Positions 1-5,918 of a stretch of 5,918 bases of DNA are shown piece by piece (position 1 is the first letter of the stretch; every line of letters starts with the position of its first letter). The notes beneath the pieces are model-generated. The model did no database searches. It was not told the origin of the DNA and saw only the letters and a program-made list of their open reading frames with translations. The stretch spans positions 1 to 5,918 of the forward strand of contig DMJJ01000365.1 in NCBI GenBank assembly GCA_003452185.1, written 5' to 3'. The DNA is from Verrucomicrobiales bacterium. Its GTDB lineage: Bacteria > Verrucomicrobiota > Verrucomicrobiia > Limisphaerales > UBA11320. The position numbers were made by a program, and so were the translations under genes.

Positions 1-1433
1 TGGAGCTCCACGGAGACTCCAGGGCCGTCGGCCCGGTTGTGGAGCTGGCAAACCCCGCCCTGCTCCCGGACCATCGAGGCAATCATCGGCAGCCCCAGAC
101 CCATGCCGGCAACCTCCCCCGTCTGCAGCTTCTCACTCTGATAATACGGCTCCCACACCTTGCTGAGCCGGTCTGAGGGAAGCGTCAGCCCGTCATCCAC
201 GACCTTCACGACAACCTTGCCCTCCGATGTCCGCTCGAGCCTCACCTCCACCTTGGGACTGCGGTGGGGATGAAACTTCCGTGCATTCTCCAGCAGCTCG
301 ATCAGCGAGAGCTCCATCGCCTTGAGGGGGAATCGGACCTCGGAGTCGCTCAACTCCGCGGGCACCTCGACTTTCACGCCCGCCAGACCCACCTGCCGCG
401 CCGCGCGCTGAACCACCCCTTCAAACTCAGCCACCAGGAAGGTGTTGGCCATCCGGCCGATCATCGGGGCATCAAGATACTCCAGGACATCCTCCACGTG
501 CTCCCGGAGCTGGTGGACACAGCCGCGCGACAGTTGGAGCAGCTCCTGCGTGTCGGGCCTCCGCAGCAGCGCCTCGTCGGTGGCAAGAATCTCGAGCGCT
601 CCGACAAGCCCGACCAGCGGGGTCCGCAGCTTGTGGGCCATCTGGGTGTGGAACTTCCATTGATCCCGCTGCAGGGCAAGCTCCGGGGTGACATCCGAGA
701 GCCGCAGAAGGCGGCCACCCAACGGGCTCCGCCCCACCCGCAGGGAGGTCACCTCAAGCCAGAACGCAGCCCGCGCATCTGTCTCAGGCTTCACCACCCG
801 GAAGGGAACCCTCCTCATCGGATCGACCGCGGCCTCCCACCCGATCGCCATGCTCTCGGGATCGGATTCGAACTCGCTCCGCAGCCGGTCGAGGAACCCC
901 ACCCCTGCGAATCCCTCCTCCGGCAACCTCAGGAGACGGCATGCCTCCGGGTTCGCATAGGTGATCCGCCCCTCCGCGTCCAACACCGCATACCCATCCC
1001 GCGAAAGCTCCGCGATCTGCTCAAAACGGTCGCGCTCCTCAAGATAGCGTCGTTGCCGATTGAGCCGCGTAATGCTCCGAACCCGCATCCGCACTTCCTC
1101 CCGATCCACCGGCTTGGTCAAGAGATCATCCGCACCAGCCTCAATCGCCTTGCGACGCACATCCCGGTCATCCATCGCCGTGACCATGATGATCGGAAGT
1201 GGCCCCAGATCAGGATCGGCCCGCACCCGGCCACACACCGCAAACCCGTCAAGCGACGGCATCATCACGTCGAGCAACATCAGGTCAGGCCGCAGCGCCG
1301 CCGCCTTGGCCAACGCCTCCTCGCCCGTCGAGGCCACCTCAATTCGATACGCCGGCGACCTCAACACGCTCTCCAGCAACCGCTGGTTCGCGGGCTCATC
1401 GTCGACAATCAGTATGACCGACTGGCTCTCCAT
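1..1433 (-). CDS. REC-PAS hybrid sensor histidine kinase (C-terminus cut by window edge)
   Basis: The frame is open from an ATG at 1433 to the left edge, giving 477 codons with no stop. Residues 1-125 are a receiver domain: acidic pair D11/D12 after VILIV, phospho-acceptor D55 in LLDVMMP, T85 in IIMVTA and K107 in TKP. Residues about 135-250 read as a PAS sensor (DGYAVLDAEGRITYANPEA). The HisKA box has H267 in AHKLRTPL. The HATPase domain has N383 in ELLENARKF, a G1-like D414-G415 and a G2 box GMGLGL at 443-448. No signal peptide or membrane helix is visible, so it should be a soluble kinase that passes phosphate between its own H267, D55 and unknown partners. The receiver-first order suggests the kinase is itself the target of an upstream phosphorelay. 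Only a short tail is probably missing, unless another domain follows. Start choice: GAGG and GGGAGG runs lie just upstream of the ATG. It is divergent from the glycosylase gene. Odd residues are HK instead of HE/HD after the histidine, and DDGLT in the G1 box. Confidence 0.93.
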   Translation of the reverse strand, partial: MESQSVILIVDDEPANQRLLESVLRSPAYRIEVASTGEEALAKAAALRPDLMLLDVMMPSLDGFAVCGRVRADPDLGPLPIIMVTAMDDRDVRRKAIEAGADDLLTKPVDREEVRMRVRSITRLNRQRRYLEERDRFEQIAELSRDGYAVLDAEGRITYANPEACRLLRLPEEGFAGVGFLDRLRSEFESDPESMAIGWEAAVDPMRRVPFRVVKPETDARAAFWLEVTSLRVGRSPLGGRLLRLSDVTPELALQRDQWKFHTQMAHKLRTPLVGLVGALEILATDEALLRRPDTQELLQLSRGCVHQLREHVEDVLEYLDAPMIGRMANTFLVAEFEGVVQRAARQVGLAGVKVEVPAELSDSEVRFPLKAMELSLIELLENARKFHPHRSPKVEVRLERTSEGKVVVKVVDDGLTLPSDRLSKVWEPYYQSEKLQTGEVAGMGLGLPMIASMVREQGGVCQLHNRADGPGVSVEL

Positions 1434-1545
1434 TCCTCGAAGCCCTCCCACCCCACCAGACCCTCGCCGGGAAACACCCCGGCTGAGCCGCGTCTTAAGG
1501 AAGACTCACCCCGTAGTCATCGGAGAGATGGGCAGGTACTTGAGT

Positions 1546-1568
1546 GGGGAGGAGGGAGCGGGGGGGGG
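1546..1568 (+). other. G-quadruplex-type G-run in the divergent spacer
   Basis: Within the 182-nt spacer between the kinase and glycosylase starts, the plus strand carries G4, then G3, then an uninterrupted run of nine G (1560-1568), separated by short loops. This fits the usual four-tract G3 quadruplex pattern, with the nine-G run able to supply two tracts. It lies about 48 nt upstream of the glycosylase ATG and 113 nt upstream of the kinase ATG. The rest of the spacer shows no RNA gene and no clear promoter. Whether it folds or regulates either gene is unknown. Confidence 0.5.
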
Positions 1569-1615
1569 CGCATTTTCTTGATGCGTTCCGACGGGCACCT
1601 CGTAGCATCCGGGCC

Positions 1616-2581
1616 ATGTCCGAGACCCCGTACGTACAGCTGCTCGAAGCAACGATCTCCCATCTCGAGCACCTTAGGAGCCAGGGAGCGCGTCACGTGC
1701 AGGTGACGCCGGGGGTGTTGCAGGAGCTCGTGACCACGAAGGGAACCCCGGACGCGCCGGTCCGGGAAACGCGTCCGCCAGCCCCGCCCACCCCATCGCG
1801 TCCCGCCGGGTCGCCACTCCCCTCGGTGCGAACGGGAGGCCCCCTTCCCACGGTCAAACCATTTGCCCCGTCGCCGACCCCATCCTCAACCCGGGGGGGA
1901 AGCCCCGCAGCCTCCCCATCGGTCGCCACTTCCTCCGGTGGCAGGGAAGCGACAGACAAGGGGGCGGCCATGGAGGGACTGCGGGAACGGGTCCTGGCCT
2001 GTGTCCAGTGCCCAAACCTTGTGGCGGCACGGAAGAATGTCGTCTTCGGGGTTGGGAACGTCGACTCCCCGCTCATGTTTGTCGGGGAGGCCCCCGGGGC
2101 GGATGAAGATCTCCAGGGGGAGCCGTTCGTCGGAGCCGCTGGGCAGCTCCTCACCAAGATGATCCAGGCGATGGGGCTCTCCCGCGCCGAGGTGTACATT
2201 GGAAACGTCCTGAAGTGCCGACCCGACACCCCGGGTCAGTCGTACGGCAACCGCAAACCCTCCCCTGAGGAAATGGCCACCTGCCTCCCGTACCTCCGGG
2301 AGCAGATCCAGATCATCCGCCCCCGGGTGATCGTTGCCCTCGGAGCGACGGCCATGGAGGGGTTGTTCGGCCGAGCCCCGGTGCGGATCACCGGGGAGCG
2401 GGGCCGATGGAAGGACTTCGAGGGGATCGCCGTCATGCCGACCTTCCATCCCTCGTACGTCCTCAGGAACCAGTCGATGGAGACAAAGCGGCAGATCTGG
2501 GAGGATCTCCTCGCCGCCATGGAGCGGCTCGGGATGCCGATCTCGGACAAGCAGCGGGGGTACTTCCTCAAGGCGGGGTGA
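1616..2581 (+). CDS. Family 4 (UdgA-type) iron-sulfur uracil-DNA glycosylase
   Basis: A 321-residue enzyme that removes uracil from DNA as the first step of base-excision repair in the cytoplasm. Visible family 4 signatures are motif A GEAPGADED (157-165) followed by GEPFVGAAGQLL, N197 in GNVLKC, and the C-terminal HPSYVLR with H278. Four cysteines fit the 4Fe-4S site: C129 and C132 (C-X2-C), C201 in KCRPD and C223 in ATCLPYL. The catalytic domain starts near residue 119. Ahead of it are a predicted helical stretch (about 5-40) and a Pro/Ser/Thr-rich linker (about 47-112), which minimal family members of about 200 residues lack. The ATG at 1616 is chosen because it opens a sensible helical segment. 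An in-frame GTG at 1544 would add 24 Arg/Gly-rich residues read from the G-run and is unlikely. No strong Shine-Dalgarno sequence precedes 1616. The gene converges on the protease gene, with overlapping ends. Confidence 0.95.
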   Translation: MSETPYVQLLEATISHLEHLRSQGARHVQVTPGVLQELVTTKGTPDAPVRETRPPAPPTPSRPAGSPLPSVRTGGPLPTVKPFAPSPTPSSTRGGSPAASPSVATSSGGREATDKGAAMEGLRERVLACVQCPNLVAARKNVVFGVGNVDSPLMFVGEAPGADEDLQGEPFVGAAGQLLTKMIQAMGLSRAEVYIGNVLKCRPDTPGQSYGNRKPSPEEMATCLPYLREQIQIIRPRVIVALGATAMEGLFGRAPVRITGERGRWKDFEGIAVMPTFHPSYVLRNQSMETKRQIWEDLLAAMERLGMPISDKQRGYFLKAG

Positions 2582-5243
2582 CCCGCTCGACCCTGAGCAG
2601 CAGGTTTCCCGCTCCCCCAAGGGGTGTGATCCACTCCGTGTTGGGAAAGACTCCCGGGATCGTGGCCAGCTCCGTGTACGGCCCCTCGGGGGAATCGGCC
2701 CCCAAGACCCGATAGGCCGCCCCCTCGATCCCAGGCCAGCTGAGCCGCCCTACCGCGCTGCTCCAAGGGGTGAGGTCGAGCTGGAACGGGAGCTCCGGGG
2801 CCAACGGATTGGTCTGCAGGAGTTGCTCGATGGAGTTTGGAACGCCATCCCGGTCCGGGTCCTCAGCGGCACGCGCTCCCAGATTCCCAAAGTGGGCCAT
2901 CTCCCACCCGTCCTCCAGCCCGTCGTGGTCGGTGTCGAGGATCGGCACTCCCTCGATCGTGAGGTCGACCCGAAGAACCTTGCCTGATCCCCCAACGTAA
3001 TCCTCATCGCTCACCTCCACCGTCCAGGTCCCGGCCGAGGACTCGAAGTAATGCTGCACCGAGTAGTACGTCCAGCCCTCCGTGGGGAACGGGTTGGAAT
3101 CGGTATTGAGCCGCTGGAGTACGCTTCGGGTCCCCGAGGGGGAAAGCAGGGTGACCCGCATGTCGGCGCGGCGCGGGTGGTCCGACTGAAGCTTCAGGGA
3201 GACATGCTCGCAGAGGAGTGTGTTGGTGACGGAGAGGGTGTAGACCGCCTTCTGGAGGGCAATCCTCGCGACGGCTGTGGCGTTCGTCTGGATCAGCTGC
3301 AGGAGCGACTCCCCGGCGGTCCGGCCGATCAGGACGGCGGGGATCGCGGAGAAGTCGGTATAAGACATGGGGAGCCGGTCGACCGTGCCCGAGTTGTTGT
3401 AGATGACGATCAGCGGTGCCCCCGCCGCGGCGGCGTAGCGGATCTTGTCGACAAAGGTGCTTCCCCCGCGCTGGCAGAGGGCGGCGGCTCCATTGAGGTT
3501 CGTGCTGATGGGGCCCGGTGCCGTGCCGATGTTGGCGAGCGGAAACCACCCCGTGGGGGCATCGGCATGAACCCCCAGGGCGGCCGTCGCGGGGATGGAG
3601 GTCAGCGCAGCGGGGATCCCCGTTCCCGCGACCTCGACGCGAAGCCCGTCGTCCGGGATCGCTTTTTGAGAGGCGGATCCGACAGTGACCCGCATCGGGG
3701 AGGGACGGCGGATCCAGGCACGGGCCCGCTGCACCGCCAGACCCGCATCGGGGATCCCGAACCCGAGGTTGTGGCTCACGCGGAGACCAGCCCCGTTGGT
3801 CTGGATTGTTGGGTCGGCAAGGTCGAGGTGCCGGGAGCTCAGGAGCAGCGCCTGCTGGACATCCCGGTAGCCGAGGGCCGGGTTGGCCGAAAGCATCAGG
3901 GCGACGATGCCGGAGACCAGGGGCGTCGCCCCCGAGGTGCCGGTGAACCCGGCGAGATCAAACCGGTAGTCTGCGGAATCGGTCACCGTCACCACGGAGT
4001 TGCGTCCCCCGATGCCCGTGATGTCGGTGGTCACGAGGGTCGGGTAGGAAGGATCGGGATCAACCCCTCCCTGAACGGTTTCGCTGCTGGGAGCCCCCAC
4101 CAGAACGCACGCCCCGGGGTTGCTGTAGCGGGTGACACGTCCATCGCTCCGTGCCGCCGCGACCGCGATGACGCGGGGATTCGAGGCATAGCCGTCGGCG
4201 TTCACATCCCCAAGGCTTCCCCGCCCGTTGCTCGCCGCCTGGACCAGCACCACGCCGAGACCGCCCCGACCGGCGGTCACGGCGTTGCTGATTCCGATCT
4301 CCTCCATCGGAGGAAGCGGATAGAGGGAGGTTCCGCCCGCCCCCCAGCTGTGGTTCTGCACCTGGACGACGTTCGACCGGTACTCGAACATTTGCTTCAT
4401 CCCGACGGTGTCGGGCGCAAGGGCGCTGCCGTGGAAGATCACCCAGCTGGCGAGCCCCGCCTTGGGGGCCACCCCGGAGACCCCCCGGTGGTTGTCCGCG
4501 GAGGCGGCGATCAGGCCGGAGACCGCCGTTGAGTGCCAGGCGGTGTTGAGGCTCGGACCGGCATTGGTGGTCTGATCCCCGAAGTTGAAGTGGGGGTTCC
4601 CCGCAAATCGATCCTGCAGGTCGGGATGGGTCATCTCCGCGCCGTCATCGACCACCGCCACCAGGACATTCTCCCCGCGCGTCCACGGCCAGGCGGCGCG
4701 GACATCAATGTCGATTCCGAGCGGATGCCCCTGTGAATCCCGGTTCTCGAGATGCCATTGCCGCGGGAAATAGGGATCATTGGGGGCCTGGGCATAGGCA
4801 TTCTGGGTGAAGGCCGGATACCGCATTGCCGGATAGCAGGCCATGACCCCGGGAAGGGCTCCGATCAACTCCGCCTCCTCCGCCGCGGTCCAGGCATCCG
4901 GGGCCTGGACCAGCCAAAACCCCGGGTGCAGCTCGCCCGCGAGCGCCAGTCGACGCCCCCGGACCAGCGCCGCGGCATCGCCCCCGGGCCCGGGGGCCAG
5001 GATCAAGCGGGAGGAGAACTCCAGGGTCTCATCCGCCCGATCCGCACGACGCGCATAAAGCCAGGAGCGGCTCGGCGAGGAGGCGGGATCCTCAACGCTC
5101 GCGACCGGGACCTCGTATCGCCGAAGGAGCGGCTCCCGAAACTCAAAGCGCACCACCGCCGGCTCCAGCAGCGTGGCTCCCCGCACCTCGGGGAGACGGC
5201 TTCCAAGCCAGCAGACAGTGAGCAACAAGAACCACTTCTTCAC
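2568..5243 (-). CDS. Secreted kexin/furin-like S8 serine protease with PA and P domains
   Basis: An 891-residue exported protease. The GTG at 5243 is chosen because it opens a signal peptide: KKW, then a hydrophobic core FLLLTVCWLG, with likely cleavage after VRG (residue 22). An upstream in-frame ATG at 5498 would bury this signal and overlap the preceding gene. Residues about 23-150 look like a propeptide. The catalytic domain (about 155-505) has D199 in AVVDDG, H237 in AWHSTAVSG, oxyanion N339 in QAASNG and nucleophile S437 in GTSGATP. The DDG motif, the GDVNADGY stretch after N339 and the RDVQQALLLSS helix are kexin/furin-like. A PA domain follows (about 551-655; QRGGSTFVDKI, AGAPLIVIYNN), then P-domain strands (about 665-765; SDHPRRADMRVTLLSPSGT, AGTWTVEVSD). 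After these come two thrombospondin-3-like Asp-rich calcium motifs (DTDHDG at 770, DPDRDG at 795) and a C-terminal beta domain (about 820-891). Substrate unknown; no C-terminal anchor seen. Confidence 0.93.
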   Translation of the reverse strand: MKKWFLLLTVCWLGSRLPEVRGATLLEPAVVRFEFREPLLRRYEVPVASVEDPASSPSRSWLYARRADRADETLEFSSRLILAPGPGGDAAALVRGRRLALAGELHPGFWLVQAPDAWTAAEEAELIGALPGVMACYPAMRYPAFTQNAYAQAPNDPYFPRQWHLENRDSQGHPLGIDIDVRAAWPWTRGENVLVAVVDDGAEMTHPDLQDRFAGNPHFNFGDQTTNAGPSLNTAWHSTAVSGLIAASADNHRGVSGVAPKAGLASWVIFHGSALAPDTVGMKQMFEYRSNVVQVQNHSWGAGGTSLYPLPPMEEIGISNAVTAGRGGLGVVLVQAASNGRGSLGDVNADGYASNPRVIAVAAARSDGRVTRYSNPGACVLVGAPSSETVQGGVDPDPSYPTLVTTDITGIGGRNSVVTVTDSADYRFDLAGFTGTSGATPLVSGIVALMLSANPALGYRDVQQALLLSSRHLDLADPTIQTNGAGLRVSHNLGFGIPDAGLAVQRARAWIRRPSPMRVTVGSASQKAIPDDGLRVEVAGTGIPAALTSIPATAALGVHADAPTGWFPLANIGTAPGPISTNLNGAAALCQRGGSTFVDKIRYAAAAGAPLIVIYNNSGTVDRLPMSYTDFSAIPAVLIGRTAGESLLQLIQTNATAVARIALQKAVYTLSVTNTLLCEHVSLKLQSDHPRRADMRVTLLSPSGTRSVLQRLNTDSNPFPTEGWTYYSVQHYFESSAGTWTVEVSDEDYVGGSGKVLRVDLTIEGVPILDTDHDGLEDGWEMAHFGNLGARAAEDPDRDGVPNSIEQLLQTNPLAPELPFQLDLTPWSSAVGRLSWPGIEGAAYRVLGADSPEGPYTELATIPGVFPNTEWITPLGGAGNLLLRVERVTPP

Positions 5244-5272
5244 ATCAGGGACCCACGACACCAACGCCGAAC

Positions 5273-5301
5273 AACATACCCCCGAACAGGCTGCGTTTCG
5301 A
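5273..5301 (-). promoter_or_regulatory. Candidate sigma70-type promoter for the protease gene
   Basis: Read on the minus strand, TCGAAA (5301-5296) and TATGTT (5278-5273) each match the -35 and -10 consensus at four of six positions and are separated by exactly 17 nt. Transcription would begin near 5266, leaving a leader of about 23 nt before the GTG start. The placement is good, but the motifs are weak and chance matches are possible. No clear ribosome binding site lies in the short leader. Confidence 0.35.
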
Positions 5302-5302
5302 G

Positions 5303-5330
5303 GGAGCACCGGGCCCGGCAGCCCGGCTCC
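5303..5330. repeat. GC-rich imperfect inverted repeat upstream of the protease promoter
   Basis: GGAGC at 5303-5307 pairs with GCTCC at 5326-5330, and a further C/G-rich block pairs inside it. This gives about ten base pairs with two single-base bulges and a six-base loop. No T-run follows on either strand, so it is not a classical intrinsic terminator. It abuts the candidate -35 element at 5296-5301. It could be a regulator site, or a stem ending read-through from the LarA-like gene. Neither role is shown. Confidence 0.4.
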
Positions 5331-5411
5331 AGGGGAAGATCGTCGGAAGAGAGGCCCAGCTTGAGCCGAAGTGCATTGGAACGCTGCAGTTACAGAAGGC
5401 GGCTTGCAGAA

Positions 5412-5435
5412 GGGGGGAGATCGATCACGCCCCCC
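5412..5435 (-). terminator. Possible terminator hairpin after the LarA-like gene
   Basis: Six G (5412-5417) face six C (5430-5435) around a 12-nt loop that contains the palindrome GATCGATC. On the minus strand the structure begins about 20 nt after the LarA-like stop codon and is followed by TTCT rather than a full T-run. Position and stem strength suggest transcription termination, but the missing U-tract makes this weak. Confidence 0.3.
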
Positions 5436-5455
5436 GGGGTGTGGCAGCAGGACCG

Positions 5456-5918
5456 CTACCGACCGACGGCAGGGGGTCCCCCTTCGGCCTTCGCCCACTC
5501 GGGAGGGGTCCGCAGCCGATAGAGCATCTCACCCGCCTTGGGAACCATCAGGATCCCCTCCGACTCGCGATTGGCATACGCCGCCGGATCAATCGTGGCC
5601 GGGTCCCGATACCCGAGGTTCACCTCACGACAGACCGACTCCGGGATCCCGGTGGCCAGGGTCACCCGGATCCGGCAGCTCTCAACCCCATTCTCGTAGG
5701 TCCCAATCCCCCGCACATGTGTGCAATGGGCGATCACGCCCCAGGGGAACCCCTTGAATCGATCCCATTGCTTGAGGAAATAATCGCGACAGTGATACCC
5801 GAGCTTCCGGATGTTGTGTCCGTGGGTGAGGGAGATCTCGTGGATGTGAGGCCCGTACAGGATCACCTCACCGCCGTCGGCCACCACCGGCTCAAGCTTG
5901 TACATCCCCTTCCCCCCC
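5456..5918 (-). CDS. LarA-like nickel-dependent racemase/epimerase family protein, C-terminal part
   Basis: The frame enters from the right edge and stops with TAG at 5458-5456, giving about 153 visible residues. The ATG at 5905 is almost certainly an internal methionine: in-frame codons GGKG precede it, and family members read GGK-x-MYKLEPVVADGGE here. Recognisable stretches are KLEPVVADGGEVILYGPHI, GYHCRDYFLKQWDRFKG, IAHCTHVRGIGTYENG and TLATGIPESVCREVNLGY, which match the C-terminal domain of the LarA/DUF2088 superfamily. Characterised members use a nickel-pincer nucleotide cofactor to racemise or epimerise 2-hydroxyacids such as lactate. The lysine codon at 5911-5909 may correspond to the substrate-binding lysine of lactate racemase, by a remembered alignment only. 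The cofactor-binding histidines and the N-terminal domain, roughly two thirds of the protein, lie outside the window. Substrate cannot be assigned. The protease gene follows on the same strand after 212 nt and probably has its own promoter. Confidence 0.85.
   Translation of the reverse strand, partial: GGKGMYKLEPVVADGGEVILYGPHIHEISLTHGHNIRKLGYHCRDYFLKQWDRFKGFPWGVIAHCTHVRGIGTYENGVESCRIRVTLATGIPESVCREVNLGYRDPATIDPAAYANRESEGILMVPKAGEMLYRLRTPPEWAKAEGGPPAVGR

Noticed and set aside
1467..1505. Small inverted repeats CCGGG/CCCGG (1467-1482) and GTCTT/AAGAC (1492-1505)
   Set aside because: Stems of only five base pairs in GC-rich DNA are expected by chance. No T-run or partner repeat was found.
1578..1608. 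Possible promoter TTGATG and TAGCAT upstream of the glycosylase
   Set aside because: The spacer is 19 nt and the -10 would lie only a few bases before the start codon, leaving almost no leader. Too weak to annotate.
1544..1615. Upstream GTG start for the glycosylase
   Set aside because: The 24 extra residues are translated from the G-run and are Arg/Gly-rich. There is no supporting ribosome binding site, and the ATG at 1616 begins a sensible helical segment.
264..1706. Long plus-strand open frame of 480 codons over the kinase region
   Set aside because: It is antisense to the kinase, whose opposite-strand frame has clear receiver, PAS, HisKA and HATPase motifs. The product is Pro/Arg/His-rich without recognisable domains, as expected for a shadow frame in GC-rich DNA.
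3051..4532. Plus-strand open frame of 493 codons, and shorter ones, across the protease
   Set aside because: Antisense to the protease catalytic and PA/P domains. The Gly/Arg-rich translation shows no domain, and the length is explained by GC-biased third positions.
5244..5498. N-terminal extension of the protease frame from an ATG at 5498
   Set aside because: It would add 85 Cys/Pro/Arg-rich residues ahead of a clear signal peptide, overlap the end of the LarA-like gene, and read through the hairpins and candidate promoter.
5912..5918. Seven-C run at the right edge as a possible assembly artefact
   Set aside because: Read on the minus strand it encodes the two glycines of the GGKG stretch expected at this position in the LarA-like family, so it looks genuine.

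Overview
This is a GC-rich bacterial chromosomal window with strong G/C third-position bias, so long antisense shadow frames are common. It holds four protein genes, two of them cut by the window edges. The best taxonomic guess is Verrucomicrobiota, possibly an Opitutae-like lineage. That rests on the style of the secreted protease (calcium-binding linker plus a C-terminal beta domain with a 'GVFPNTEW' type motif) and on the extended form of the family 4 uracil-DNA glycosylase. It is an inference from remembered family features, not a search.

Layout, left to right. Positions 1-1433 (minus) encode a cytoplasmic REC-PAS-HisKA-HATPase signalling kinase whose C-terminus runs off the left edge. 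A 182-nt divergent spacer (1434-1615) carries a strong G-quadruplex-type G-run. Positions 1616-2581 (plus) encode an iron-sulfur family 4 uracil-DNA glycosylase with a long Pro/Ser/Thr-rich N-terminal extension. Positions 2568-5243 (minus) encode a secreted kexin/furin-like subtilase with PA and P domains; its stop overlaps the glycosylase stop by 14 nt, tail to tail. A 212-nt spacer (5244-5455) holds a candidate promoter and two GC-rich inverted repeats. Positions 5456-5918 (minus) are the C-terminal part of a LarA-like (nickel-pincer racemase/epimerase superfamily) enzyme whose N-terminal part lies off the right edge.

The four genes do not form an obvious pathway: signalling, DNA repair, extracellular proteolysis and hydroxyacid metabolism. 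The layout looks like ordinary core or housekeeping chromosome. I saw no tRNA, rRNA, CRISPR array, transposase, attachment site or phage gene. I found no convincing undescribed multi-gene system. The most interesting single item is the protease, where a PA domain appears to sit inside or just before the P domain. Next are the unusual catalytic-box residues of the kinase and the N-terminal extension of the glycosylase.
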